Made by a program: the position numbers and the translations under genes. A stretch of DNA of 64,000 nucleotides from Microvirga zambiensis WSM3693 (lineage in GTDB: Bacteria > Pseudomonadota > Alphaproteobacteria > Rhizobiales > Beijerinckiaceae): assembly GCF_016735695.1 (NCBI RefSeq), contig NZ_JAERQD010000010.1, forward strand, positions 1 to 64,000, given 5' to 3'. The notes below the pieces were generated by a model, which was not told the DNA's origin, made no database searches, and was given only the letters and a program-made list of their open reading frames with translations. Shown here piece by piece: positions 34,762 through 42,580 of this stretch. How positions within the stretch are numbered: the stretch's first letter is position 1; the number at the start of each line of letters is the position of its first letter.

Positions 34762-35616
34762 ATGAGACATTCAAAGTCGTTCCGGCATTGGCTCGGTGCC
34801 TGTGCACTTACGCTGAGCGCGGCGTTCGCTGGATCCGCCGCCGCGCAGAATGCCGCGGTCGAGACCGTCGTTCCGGGTCAGTTGACGGTGCTCTTCAATC
34901 CGGCCTCGCCGCCGACATCCTTCATCAAGGACGGCAAGGCGACGGGCATGGCCGTGGAGATCGTGGAAGAAATTGCGAGGCGCCACAATCTCAAGGTGGA
35001 ATTCAAGGCGCATGCCGATCTCGCGGGGGCCCTGCCGGCTGTATCGAACCGGCAATATGACCTTGCCGCCATGGGTCTCATGAGAACGCCGGAGCGCGAG
35101 GCCGTCGTCGACTTCTCGGGCTCCTGGTACTATGGCTGGTTTCCGCTGATCGTCGACAAGAGCGCCGGCCTGAACGGCTACAAGGACCTGTCGGGCAAGA
35201 CCGTCGGCATCAACAAGGGCAGCATCCAGGAACGCTATATGTTGGATAACCATCCCAACATTCAGCTGATGGCGTTTCCGAACGACACTGCGGCCGTCGC
35301 GGCGCTCAATGCCGGAAAGGTCGATGGCGTTCTGACGGGCAGTGCGCTGCTCGGAGAGACCCTGAAGCGCTTTCCGCATCTGACGGTGGCGGCACGCACG
35401 CCGACGCCCTACCCGAATGCATTCCCGGTGCGCAAGGGCAACGATTCCCTCCGCAAGGCTCTCGACGACGGGCTGCGCGAGCTCGTCAAGGACGGCACCT
35501 ACGTCAAGATCTTCGACAAGTGGCACGCAGGCGATGCTTTGCCTGAGCCCATGTACAAGGATTATCCCGGCCTGGAGGTCCAGCGCGCTCCCGGCGTAGC
35601 CTCTCCGCGCTCTTAA
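34762..35616 (+). CDS. polar amino-acid-type ABC binding protein (SBP family 3)
   Basis: This 284-residue periplasmic binding protein has a signal peptide ending SAAAQ. Family 3 landmarks are LTVLFNPASPPTSFIKDGKATGMAVEIV near residues 40-65, YDLAAMGLMRTPEREAVVDFS near 100, and the KDLSGKTVGINKGSIQE hinge near 145. GGGAGAGG precedes the ATG at 34762. It is the binding protein for the permease at 38440 and ATPase at 39207, from which it is separated by a gamma-glutamyltransferase-like and a Pht5-like gene. The ligand is probably an amino acid or small peptide. Confidence 0.9.
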   Translation: MRHSKSFRHWLGACALTLSAAFAGSAAAQNAAVETVVPGQLTVLFNPASPPTSFIKDGKATGMAVEIVEEIARRHNLKVEFKAHADLAGALPAVSNRQYDLAAMGLMRTPEREAVVDFSGSWYYGWFPLIVDKSAGLNGYKDLSGKTVGINKGSIQERYMLDNHPNIQLMAFPNDTAAVAALNAGKVDGVLTGSALLGETLKRFPHLTVAARTPTPYPNAFPVRKGNDSLRKALDDGLRELVKDGTYVKIFDKWHAGDALPEPMYKDYPGLEVQRAPGVASPRS

Positions 35617-35645
35617 GCGTCCGAAGGAAGGGCAGGATCGCAATT

Positions 35646-35672
35646 GATGCCGCTGCCGCATGCAGCGGCATC
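35646..35672 (+). other. stem-loop after the binding protein gene, over the GGT start
   Basis: GATGCCGCTGC and its exact complement surround a 5-base loop, 30 bases after the binding-protein stop. The most upstream GGT ATG (35647) lies in the 5' arm, so the stem would hide it, or that ATG is not used. Confidence 0.5.
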
Positions 35673-37410
35673 CGATCCCCCATCTCCATCCCCGGCGGCA
35701 TTTCAGCGCCGCTTCCCGTCACCGGAAAACTGTTTCGAGGGGTCCATGGGCTCGATGGTGGTCTGTCCTGAGCCGCCCGCGGCTGCGGTCGGCGCGGAAA
35801 TCCTGCATCGCGGCGGCAATGCGGCCGATGCGGCCGTTGCTGCGGCATTCGCCCAGGGCGTGACGAATCCGTTTCTCTGCGGACTTGGAGGCACGGCGAT
35901 CCTTCTCGCCATGGATCGGCATGGCGAGACGACCGTGATCGATGGCGAGGCCGAAACCGGGTCAGGCCCCGTTCCCGCCGACTGGATCGAAAACCTCCAG
36001 GGACGCTCCGAGGCGATCGGCCGGTTCATCGTCGACGGGGAGGACAATCAGATCGGCGCCAAGTCGGTGATGGTCCCAGGATTCGTCGCTGCCTGCGCCG
36101 AACTCCACCGCCGGCATGGCAGCGGCAGGCTGTCCTGGGCCGAGCTGATCGCACCATCGATCCGCCTCGCCGCCGGCTTCGAGGTCTATCCCTACATTGC
36201 CGAGATCTGGGCCCGGGAATTCGAGGGGCGTGGGCCCGCGGCTCCAGGATATCCGTCCATCATGGCGAAGTTCGAGCGCGACGATCAGGCACGACGGATC
36301 TATCTCAAGGACGGATCGAAGCCTTATCGGACGGGCGATACGCTGCGCCAGCCGCTCCTGGCGCGGACGCTGGACCGGATCGCGCATGCGGGGCCGGAGG
36401 ACTTCTATCGCGGTGCCGTGGGGCAGAGTCTCGGTGCCGATCTGGAGCGGAAGGGCAGCCTGATCCGAAAGGGCGATATCGCGTCCTACAGAGTGCACGG
36501 GCAGAAGGCGCTGCACAGCCGGTATCGCGGCCACGACATCTATACCTCGCCGCCGCCCAGCCCGGGTGTCCAGCTTGTCGAGATGCTGGGTGTTATCGAG
36601 AAGCTGGATCTCCTGTCACATCCACGCGACAGCCTTGAAGCCGTCGATCTCATCGCGCAGGTCATGCGCGCCGGTTTCGTCGACAACCGCGACGTGAAGG
36701 CGGTTCTGCTCCCGGAGGCCGATGCCTGGACGCGTCGCGTGACGGCGGGCGACCGAATCCGCGATTGGGCGGACCGCATCGCGCGAGGCGAGCGCATCGC
36801 CGGCGAGGTCGAGCGGCAGAGCACCGGGACCACCCACGTGGTGGTGGTCGACGACGATGGCCTCGCGATCAGCTTCACCCATTCGATCGGCTCCGTCGCG
36901 GGATCCGGAACGATCTCGCCGGAGCTAGGCTTCCTGCACAACAACTTCCTCGGCCATTTCGATCCTCGCCCGGGACGGCAGATGTCGATTCTCTCCGGGC
37001 GTCGCATCGGCAGCGGCATGCCGACCATCGTGCGCAAGGATGGCCGCACGAAGCTGGTGATCGGCGCTCCCGGAGGAAGCCGCATCATCACCTCGATATT
37101 CCAGGTTCTGCTGAATGTCGTGGACCGGGACATTGCGGCGGATGTGGCCGTCGGCCTGCCGCGCTTTCACAGCGAGGAGGATCTCCTCGTCCATCTCGAG
37201 CCGGGATGGCCAGACGCCATCCGCTTAGGCCTCGAGGCGAGAGGCTGCAGCGTGCGCTGGAACATCTATCAGGCGCGCGTGCAGGCCATCCAGATCGCAG
37301 ATGATGGCCATCTCATCCCCGGAGCCGATCCCCGCGGCGGCGTCGTCGGACGCGGACCGGGTAGCGCTGCGCTGTCGTCTTCTTATTCCAACTCACCCAT
37401 CGGAGAATGA
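35647..37410 (+). CDS. gamma-glutamyltransferase-like protein
   Basis: This Ntn-hydrolase is related to gamma-glutamyltranspeptidase, which removes the gamma-glutamyl group from glutathione and similar peptides after self-cleavage into two chains. The processing/catalytic threonine lies in STGTTHVVVVD (about residue 395). GGNAADAAVAAAFAQG, CGLGGTAILLAMD, GRRIGSGMPTIV and GAPGGSRIITSIFQ are family blocks. No signal peptide is visible. The start is unclear: ATG 35647 sits in a hairpin; ATG 35746 has GAGGGG just upstream and would remove a Pro/Ala-rich leader of 33 residues. It lies inside an amino-acid importer operon, pointing to use of gamma-glutamyl compounds. Confidence 0.85.
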   Translation: MPLPHAAASDPPSPSPAAFQRRFPSPENCFEGSMGSMVVCPEPPAAAVGAEILHRGGNAADAAVAAAFAQGVTNPFLCGLGGTAILLAMDRHGETTVIDGEAETGSGPVPADWIENLQGRSEAIGRFIVDGEDNQIGAKSVMVPGFVAACAELHRRHGSGRLSWAELIAPSIRLAAGFEVYPYIAEIWAREFEGRGPAAPGYPSIMAKFERDDQARRIYLKDGSKPYRTGDTLRQPLLARTLDRIAHAGPEDFYRGAVGQSLGADLERKGSLIRKGDIASYRVHGQKALHSRYRGHDIYTSPPPSPGVQLVEMLGVIEKLDLLSHPRDSLEAVDLIAQVMRAGFVDNRDVKAVLLPEADAWTRRVTAGDRIRDWADRIARGERIAGEVERQSTGTTHVVVVDDDGLAISFTHSIGSVAGSGTISPELGFLHNNFLGHFDPRPGRQMSILSGRRIGSGMPTIVRKDGRTKLVIGAPGGSRIITSIFQVLLNVVDRDIAADVAVGLPRFHSEEDLLVHLEPGWPDAIRLGLEARGCSVRWNIYQARVQAIQIADDGHLIPGADPRGGVVGRGPGSAALSSSYSNSPIGE

Positions 37411-37415
37411 AACCT

Positions 37416-38399
37416 ATGTCCGACCTGCAATTGAACATGACTCTTCGCGCCTACGATCACCTGACTCCGCTTTTCCTGGGCGATGTGCCAACACCGGGAA
37501 TTAAGCTCAATCTGGATCACCGGGCGCCGCTGACGAGCGCCTTCCCTGAAGGGCTGGCGGCCGCCGAGGTTTCGTTCAATCGCTATGTCCTCGCCGCCGC
37601 GAAAGGTGACGACAGCATCATCGGCCTGCCCGCCTTCATTCTCCGCGGCTTCCGTCACCGGAACTACATCGTGCGCCGTGACAGTCCGCTGGAAACGCTG
37701 GCGGATCTGCGCGGACGCAAGGTCGGGACGAATTCCTGGAGCGATACCGGCACCATGTGGGCGCGCGCCGCGATGCGCGATGCCGGGGTCGAGGTTTCGG
37801 AGGTGCATTGGGTGATCGGCGATCTCGACGAGGCCACCCCTTTGAAGCCTCCGACGGCGCTTGACGTCGATCCGCCGAAAGGGACGCATTTTCTGCGTTC
37901 CGGAGAGGCGCTCATGGGCAAGCTTCGCGAGGGAGGCATCGATGCCGTGACCACAGCCTTCATGCCGGAACCCGTCTTCCAGCCCAATGGCGAGTTCCGT
38001 CGCCTGGTGCGCAACTACCGTGACGTGGAACGTGAATTCCATCATCGCACGGGCGTCTATCCGGGCTTTCATATCGTTGCCGTGCGCCGCGAGTTCGCGG
38101 AGGCGCATCCGGAAGCCGTGATGACCCTCTACCATGCCTTGCGGAAGTCCTGGGACATCTGGTGGTCCAAGGCCAAGAAGTTCGCTGAGGGTTCGCCTTG
38201 GGCCATGGAGGAGATCGAGACCATGGTTCGCGACTTCTCCGGCGATACGCCGCCTTTCGGAACCGAGACGGCCGCACACAGGCGCATGCTCGCCATGATC
38301 TGCCATGAGCAGTTCGCGCAGGGGCTGATTTCCCGCGCCGCCCGGCCGGAAGACCTGTTCAGCGGGTTCGAGAATCTTGGAGCGCGCATCGCCGCCTGA
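37416..38399 (+). CDS. Pht5-like protein (4,5-dihydroxyphthalate decarboxylase family)
   Basis: This ~327-residue protein has a periplasmic-binding-protein-like fold but no signal peptide, as in 4,5-dihydroxyphthalate decarboxylase (Pht5). Similar blocks are FILRGFRHRNYIVRRDSPLE, DLRGRKVGTNSWSDTGTMWAR, and VYPGFHIVAVRREF. The ATG at 37416 is preferred over 37407, because GGAG is then ~10 bases away; the latter is too close. It is set within an amino-acid ABC operon, so a role as cytosolic enzyme or as unusual binding protein is open. The substrate is unknown; aromatic acids are only suggested by the family. Confidence 0.65.
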   Translation: MSDLQLNMTLRAYDHLTPLFLGDVPTPGIKLNLDHRAPLTSAFPEGLAAAEVSFNRYVLAAAKGDDSIIGLPAFILRGFRHRNYIVRRDSPLETLADLRGRKVGTNSWSDTGTMWARAAMRDAGVEVSEVHWVIGDLDEATPLKPPTALDVDPPKGTHFLRSGEALMGKLREGGIDAVTTAFMPEPVFQPNGEFRRLVRNYRDVEREFHHRTGVYPGFHIVAVRREFAEAHPEAVMTLYHALRKSWDIWWSKAKKFAEGSPWAMEEIETMVRDFSGDTPPFGTETAAHRRMLAMICHEQFAQGLISRAARPEDLFSGFENLGARIAA

Positions 38400-38439
38400 G
38401 CGCGGGTGAGAGCGCCGGAAGCATGGTGAGGGGAGCGAA

Positions 38440-39189
38440 ATGCCTGAGGGATTGCAACGACTCTGGCGCACATTCTTCGATGTCGACCAGATCATGGCCA
38501 TACTTCCCGAGATGCTGGCGGTCGGTGTGCCGAACACCATCATCCTGGCTCTGGTGGCGGTGGTCATCGGCACCGTCATCGGGCTGGTCGTCTCCATGAT
38601 GCTGATCAGCCGCAACGCTATCGTGCGGATGCCGGCACGCACGTTCGTGGATGTGTTCCGCGGATTGCCCGTGATTCTGACGATCTACCTTGTCGGTCAG
38701 GGGCTGCCGATCGCAGGCATCCGCATTTTCGGCGGGAACAGCTATGCCTATGCCGCGCTCGCTCTCGGCCTGATCGAGGGCGCCTATATCAGCGAGATCT
38801 TTCGCAGCGGCATACAAAGCGTCGAGCGCGGTCAGATGGAGGCATCGCGTTCCCTCGGGCTTTCCTATTTCGAAACGATGCGCTGGGTCATCGTTCCACA
38901 AGGCATCCGGCGAGTTCTACCGGCCCTGACCGGACAGTTCATCCACATCATCAAAGGATCGTCGCTCGTCTACCTTCTCGGATTGCTGCCGGACCAGCGC
39001 GAGATTTTCAGCATCGCCTCGGACGCGTCGCATATCTCGGGGACATTATCGCCGATGGTGGCGGCTGGAATCGTCTACCTCTGCCTCACCATTCCTCTGA
39101 CTTATGCGGTCAATGCCTTCGACAGGCGACTCCGTGACGGCGCGCGGCCCACACCGGAGCCGGTATTGACGCCGGCGCATCAATCCTAG
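38440..39189 (+). CDS. polar amino-acid ABC permease
   Basis: This 249-residue HisMQ-type permease has five or so helices, the opening MLAVGVPNTIILALVAVVIGT, FVDVFRGLPVILTIYLVGQG, and the EAA loop EASRSLGLSYFETMRWVIVPQGIRR. GAGGGGAG lies before the ATG. One permease gene is present rather than the usual two, so it is probably a homodimeric channel. It works with the ATPase at 39207 (17 bases downstream) and probably the binding protein at 34762. Confidence 0.92.
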   Translation: MPEGLQRLWRTFFDVDQIMAILPEMLAVGVPNTIILALVAVVIGTVIGLVVSMMLISRNAIVRMPARTFVDVFRGLPVILTIYLVGQGLPIAGIRIFGGNSYAYAALALGLIEGAYISEIFRSGIQSVERGQMEASRSLGLSYFETMRWVIVPQGIRRVLPALTGQFIHIIKGSSLVYLLGLLPDQREIFSIASDASHISGTLSPMVAAGIVYLCLTIPLTYAVNAFDRRLRDGARPTPEPVLTPAHQS

Positions 39190-39206
39190 CATCGAGGTCG
39201 GCTGCC

Positions 39207-39953
39207 ATGTCTTCATCCCGCCATCCCGTCGGCGTGCACGCCGAGAACATTACCAAGGTGTTCGACCGCCATCCCGTTCTCCAGGACGTCAGCCTGAAGG
39301 TCGAGCCGGGGACAACCACCTGCATCATCGGTCCATCGGGATCCGGTAAGTCGACCTTCCTGAGATGCATCAACCGGCTGGAGGAGCCGACGGCGGGCCG
39401 CATCGTGATCGGGGGAGAAGACATAACGAGCGATGATGCGGACATCGATGCCATCCGCTCGCGTGTCGGCATGGTGTTCCAGAGCTTCAATCTCTTCCCT
39501 CACATGACCGTTCTCCGCAACATCACGCTGGCCTTGATGCGCGTGCGGAAAATGCCGCGGGATCAAGCGGTTGCCGTTGCAGAGGCTCAGCTCGAAGAGG
39601 TCGGCCTCCTGGCTTTGAAGGATCGGCGCCCATCCCAGCTCTCTGGCGGCCAGCAGCAGCGCGTCGCCATTGCCCGGGCTCTTGCGATGCAGCCGGACGT
39701 CATGCTCTTCGACGAAGCGACATCCGCACTCGACCCGGAGCTGGTCAAGGGCATTCTCGAGATCATGAAGCGTTTGGCCGCGTCCGGCATGACGATGATG
39801 GTGGTCACCCACGAGCTGCGTTTCGCCCGCGAGGCTGCCAATCAGGTCGTCTTCCTCGACAGAGGGCACATTGTCGAAAGCGGGCCGCCGGACAAAGTCT
39901 TCAACACGCCATCGTCGGACAGATTAAGGGAGTTCTTGTCGCAGATGTTATAG
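39207..39953 (+). CDS. polar amino-acid ABC ATPase (GlnQ-type)
   Basis: This 248-residue ATPase has Walker A GPSGSGKST, FQSFNLFPHMTVLRNI typical of GlnQ/HisP, signature LSGGQQQRVAIARAL, Walker B VMLFDEATSALDPELV, and the switch His in VVTHELRFAREAA. It powers the permease encoded just before it. GAGG lies ~9 bases before the ATG. It is followed by 377 bases containing a tandem glycine riboswitch that serves the next gene. Confidence 0.94.
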   Translation: MSSSRHPVGVHAENITKVFDRHPVLQDVSLKVEPGTTTCIIGPSGSGKSTFLRCINRLEEPTAGRIVIGGEDITSDDADIDAIRSRVGMVFQSFNLFPHMTVLRNITLALMRVRKMPRDQAVAVAEAQLEEVGLLALKDRRPSQLSGGQQQRVAIARALAMQPDVMLFDEATSALDPELVKGILEIMKRLAASGMTMMVVTHELRFAREAANQVVFLDRGHIVESGPPDKVFNTPSSDRLREFLSQML

Positions 39954-40088
39954 GGTACTAGTTGCCTGTCGAGGCAGAAGCATGCCACTCGGTGGGTGCG
40001 CTGCATCTATCGTGCCGTGCCAAGGCGCGGCTCGGCTTCTGCGTGATCTTCAGAGGAAATGCGGAAGAAATTGTTTTGTCTGGAAAGG

Positions 40089-40196
40089 CGATGCGGGAGA
40101 GTCCGATCTGGAATAATCCAGGCCGGCGCCGACGGAGCAACACCCCGGAATCTCTCAGGCTCAAGGACCGTATCGCTGGACAATCTGGAGAGAGGC
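40089..40196 (+). ncRNA. glycine riboswitch, aptamer 1
   Basis: The sequence matches the glycine aptamer core closely: GGGAGAGTCC at 40094, GCGCCGACGGAGCAA at 40126-40140, TCTCTCAGGCTCAAGGACCG at 40151-40170, and CTGGAGAGA near 40185. These are the conserved internal-loop elements of the glycine riboswitch. A second aptamer follows directly, giving the cooperative tandem form. It sits 130-240 bases upstream of the DadA-like gene. In most known cases glycine binding turns expression on for glycine cleavage or transport. Confidence 0.9.
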
Positions 40197-40282
40197 GGTG
40201 CTCCGCCCACCGAAGGGGATACCGAGCGTCGATGAGGCGGTCAGGTTAAGCTCTCAGGTACCCGAGACAGATGGGGATCGTC
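40197..40282 (+). ncRNA. glycine riboswitch, aptamer 2
   Basis: CCCACCGAAGGGG (about 40205), AGCTCTCAGGTACCCGAGACAG (split near 40250-40270) and GATGGGGA match the conserved elements of the second aptamer, GCTCTCAGGT being the clearest. The junction to aptamer 1 is short, as in natural tandem glycine riboswitches. Confidence 0.85.
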
Positions 40283-40284
40283 GG

Positions 40285-40300
40285 ACCGCCGCAGGGCGGT
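40285..40300 (+). promoter_or_regulatory. hairpin between riboswitch and dadA-like start
   Basis: ACCGCC-GCAG-GGCGGT forms a 6-base-pair stem 3 bases after aptamer 2 and about 20 bases before the ribosome site (GGGAG, 40319-40323). There is no T-run, so if it is the expression platform it more likely affects translation or anti-stem formation than intrinsic termination. Confidence 0.45.
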
Positions 40301-40330
40301 TCAGAGACCTTGCTGCTTGGGAGAACGTAT

Positions 40331-41587
40331 ATGCCTCATATCGTCGTTATCGGAGCCGGAATTACCGGTGTGACTACAGCCTACGCGCTTCTCAAACGCG
40401 GTTTCGACGTAACCGTCATCGAGCGGCATCGCTATGCCGGGATGGAAACTTCCTTCGCCAACGGAGGCCAATTGTCCGCGAGCAACGCGGAGGTGTGGAA
40501 CAGTACCTCGACCATCCTCAAGGGGCTGTCCTGGATGATGCGCAAGGACGCACCGCTTCTGTTCAATCCGCTTCCCAGCTGGCACAAGCTCTCCTGGATA
40601 TCGGAGTTCGTCGCGCAGATCCCGCATTACCGCCGGAATACGGTCGAGACGACACGGCTGGCCATTCAAGCCCGCCGTTATCTTTTCGAGATAGCGGAGG
40701 ACGAGAAGATCGATTTCAATCATGAGCGCCGCGGCATTCTTCATATCTATCGCGACCGGAAAAGCTTCGAGCATGCGGCGTCGGTCAATGGCCTTCTGCG
40801 TGAGGGCGGGCTCGACCGGTATGCCGTCACCTCCGAGGAGATCCATGCGATCGAACCGGAGCTGCATGGAACCTACTACGGCGGCTTCTTCACGCCCTCC
40901 GATTCAACAGGGGACATCCACAAGTTCACGCGCGGCCTGGCGAGCGCCTGCGAGCGTTTGGGTGGGAGGTTCATCTATGACGCGGCTTTCGAGCGGATCG
41001 CGCATCTGAAATCCGGAGTGGAGATTACGTGGAGGTCTACCAAGGCAGTCGATGACTCGGCCCGTTCTGCTGCATCGAATCGCATTGCGGCTCATGGCGT
41101 CGTCGTGTGCGCAGGAACCGCCAGCAGGGCCATCGCCAACCATCTCGGTGACCGGGTCAATGTCTACCCCGTCAAAGGCTATTCCATCACGGTCCATCTC
41201 GATTCCGAACAGAGTCGGAACAGTGCCCCATGGGTCAGCCTCCTTGACGATAAGGCAAAGATCGTCACGAGCCGGCTCGGTATCGATCGGTTCCGCGTCG
41301 CCGGCACGGCCGAGTTCAACGGATTCAACAAGGATATCAGAGCCAATCGGATCAGACCCCTGGCCGATTGGACCCGCGACCTCTTCCCCGGCATCGAGAT
41401 GACGAAGGTCGTTCCGTGGAGCGGCTTGAGACCGATGATGCCGAGTATGCTGCCCTATACGAAGGCAAGCCGGCGGCCGAACGTGTTCTATAACACCGGC
41501 CATGGGCATCTCGGCTGGACCTTGTCTGCGGCCACATCGGAAATCGTAGCCGAGAAAGTCAGACAGGCCGTGGCCGGGGCGGGTTGA
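40331..41587 (+). CDS. DadA-like FAD amino-acid dehydrogenase under glycine riboswitch
   Basis: This 418-residue flavoprotein of the DadA/glycine-oxidase superfamily oxidatively deaminates small amino acids. The FAD motif GAGITG is at residues ~8-13, followed by VIERHRYAGMETSFANGGQLSASNAEVW, very like D-amino-acid dehydrogenase. C-terminal landmarks are PWSGLRPMMPSMLP and NTGHGHLGWTLSAATSEIVAE. GGGAG lies 7 bases before the ATG. The upstream tandem glycine riboswitch argues that glycine (or sarcosine/D-Ala-like amino acids) is the physiological signal and perhaps substrate; exact specificity is not readable. Confidence 0.88.
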   Translation: MPHIVVIGAGITGVTTAYALLKRGFDVTVIERHRYAGMETSFANGGQLSASNAEVWNSTSTILKGLSWMMRKDAPLLFNPLPSWHKLSWISEFVAQIPHYRRNTVETTRLAIQARRYLFEIAEDEKIDFNHERRGILHIYRDRKSFEHAASVNGLLREGGLDRYAVTSEEIHAIEPELHGTYYGGFFTPSDSTGDIHKFTRGLASACERLGGRFIYDAAFERIAHLKSGVEITWRSTKAVDDSARSAASNRIAAHGVVVCAGTASRAIANHLGDRVNVYPVKGYSITVHLDSEQSRNSAPWVSLLDDKAKIVTSRLGIDRFRVAGTAEFNGFNKDIRANRIRPLADWTRDLFPGIEMTKVVPWSGLRPMMPSMLPYTKASRRPNVFYNTGHGHLGWTLSAATSEIVAEKVRQAVAGAG

Positions 41588-41638
41588 CGGCGCAAGCTAG
41601 CCCTTGGCACCTGCTGGCAGAGCGCATTCGGAAGTCTC

Positions 41639-42436
41639 TCATGACGCTTCGGACAGCCTGTCCTCCCGCACGTGAAGGGTAACACCGCTTATCCGCAGCG
41701 CATCGGCCATAGGCCCTGTGGGCAAGGCCTCGGTCACGATGTCCGAGAGGTCTCTCAAGCGACAGACAAGCTCGAGATGACGGCGATTGAACTTGCTGGA
41801 GGCAACGAGCAGAGCCCGCCTCTCTGCCCGCTCCAGCATCTTGCGCTTGACCCAGCAGGCACCTGATTCCACATCGTTGGGGCCGTCCGGTGTCAGGCCA
41901 CTGGCGCCGATGAATGCGATGTCGGCGTTGAAGCGATCCAAAAACGCGCAGGTCTCAGGTCCGTAGACGCCGCCTTCGTGAGCGGAGAACTCTCCCGGAC
42001 AAAGGACGACACGGGTCTTCTTTTGCGGTGCGAGCGCCTGCGCGACGGCAAGGCAGTTGGTGATCACCGTCAGGCCGTCGATGGAATAGGCCAGGGCTCG
42101 TGCGAAATGGGCCGTCGTCGAGCCCGAATCGATCATCAGCACGTCGCCCGGCTTGACCATCCGGACAGCCATGCGGGCAATGGTGTCGCGCTCTTGGACT
42201 GCCGTTGCGTCACGATCCTGAAATCCTGGCTGCAGGCCGAGCTGGAGACCGGTCGCGCCGCCATAGGTGCGGCTGACGAGACCGCGCCGCGTCATCTCTT
42301 CGATATCGCGCCGGACCGTTTCCGCGGAGACACCAAGACGGGTGGCGAGCTCGGAGGTCCTGACGCTGGGGCTGAGGGCAAGCTCGGTCATGATGACCCG
42401 CTGGCGGGTGGCCTTTTTCCCTTCCGAGAATGACAT
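41639..42436 (-). CDS. DeoR-family regulator
   Basis: This 265-residue DeoR/GlpR-type repressor has an N-terminal HTH (ATRQRVIMTELALSPSVRTSEL, LGVSAETVRRDIEEMTRRGLVSRTYGGA) and a C-terminal sugar-phosphate isomerase-like sensor domain with VMIDSGSTTAHFARAL, the family signature VITNCLAVAQAL, and IAFIGASGL. The ATG at 42436 has AGGA 8 bases upstream; a longer open frame to 42499 lacks support. It is divergent from the HAD/Ugp-type importer operon (144-base gap), so it likely represses it, with a phosphorylated sugar or polyol as the inducer. Confidence 0.9.
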   Translation of the reverse strand: MSFSEGKKATRQRVIMTELALSPSVRTSELATRLGVSAETVRRDIEEMTRRGLVSRTYGGATGLQLGLQPGFQDRDATAVQERDTIARMAVRMVKPGDVLMIDSGSTTAHFARALAYSIDGLTVITNCLAVAQALAPQKKTRVVLCPGEFSAHEGGVYGPETCAFLDRFNADIAFIGASGLTPDGPNDVESGACWVKRKMLERAERRALLVASSKFNRRHLELVCRLRDLSDIVTEALPTGPMADALRISGVTLHVREDRLSEAS

Positions 42437-42580
42437 CGACAAAATCCTGAAACAGTCGAGCGGCCATATTGTGTGGTCTTCCTCAAAAATTTTGGACATT
42501 CCACATTAGTATGATTGATCTTCCAAATTTCTATTCCTAAGGTCCACAGAAAATACGGTGAGCCGGCTAAAGGGAGTGAG

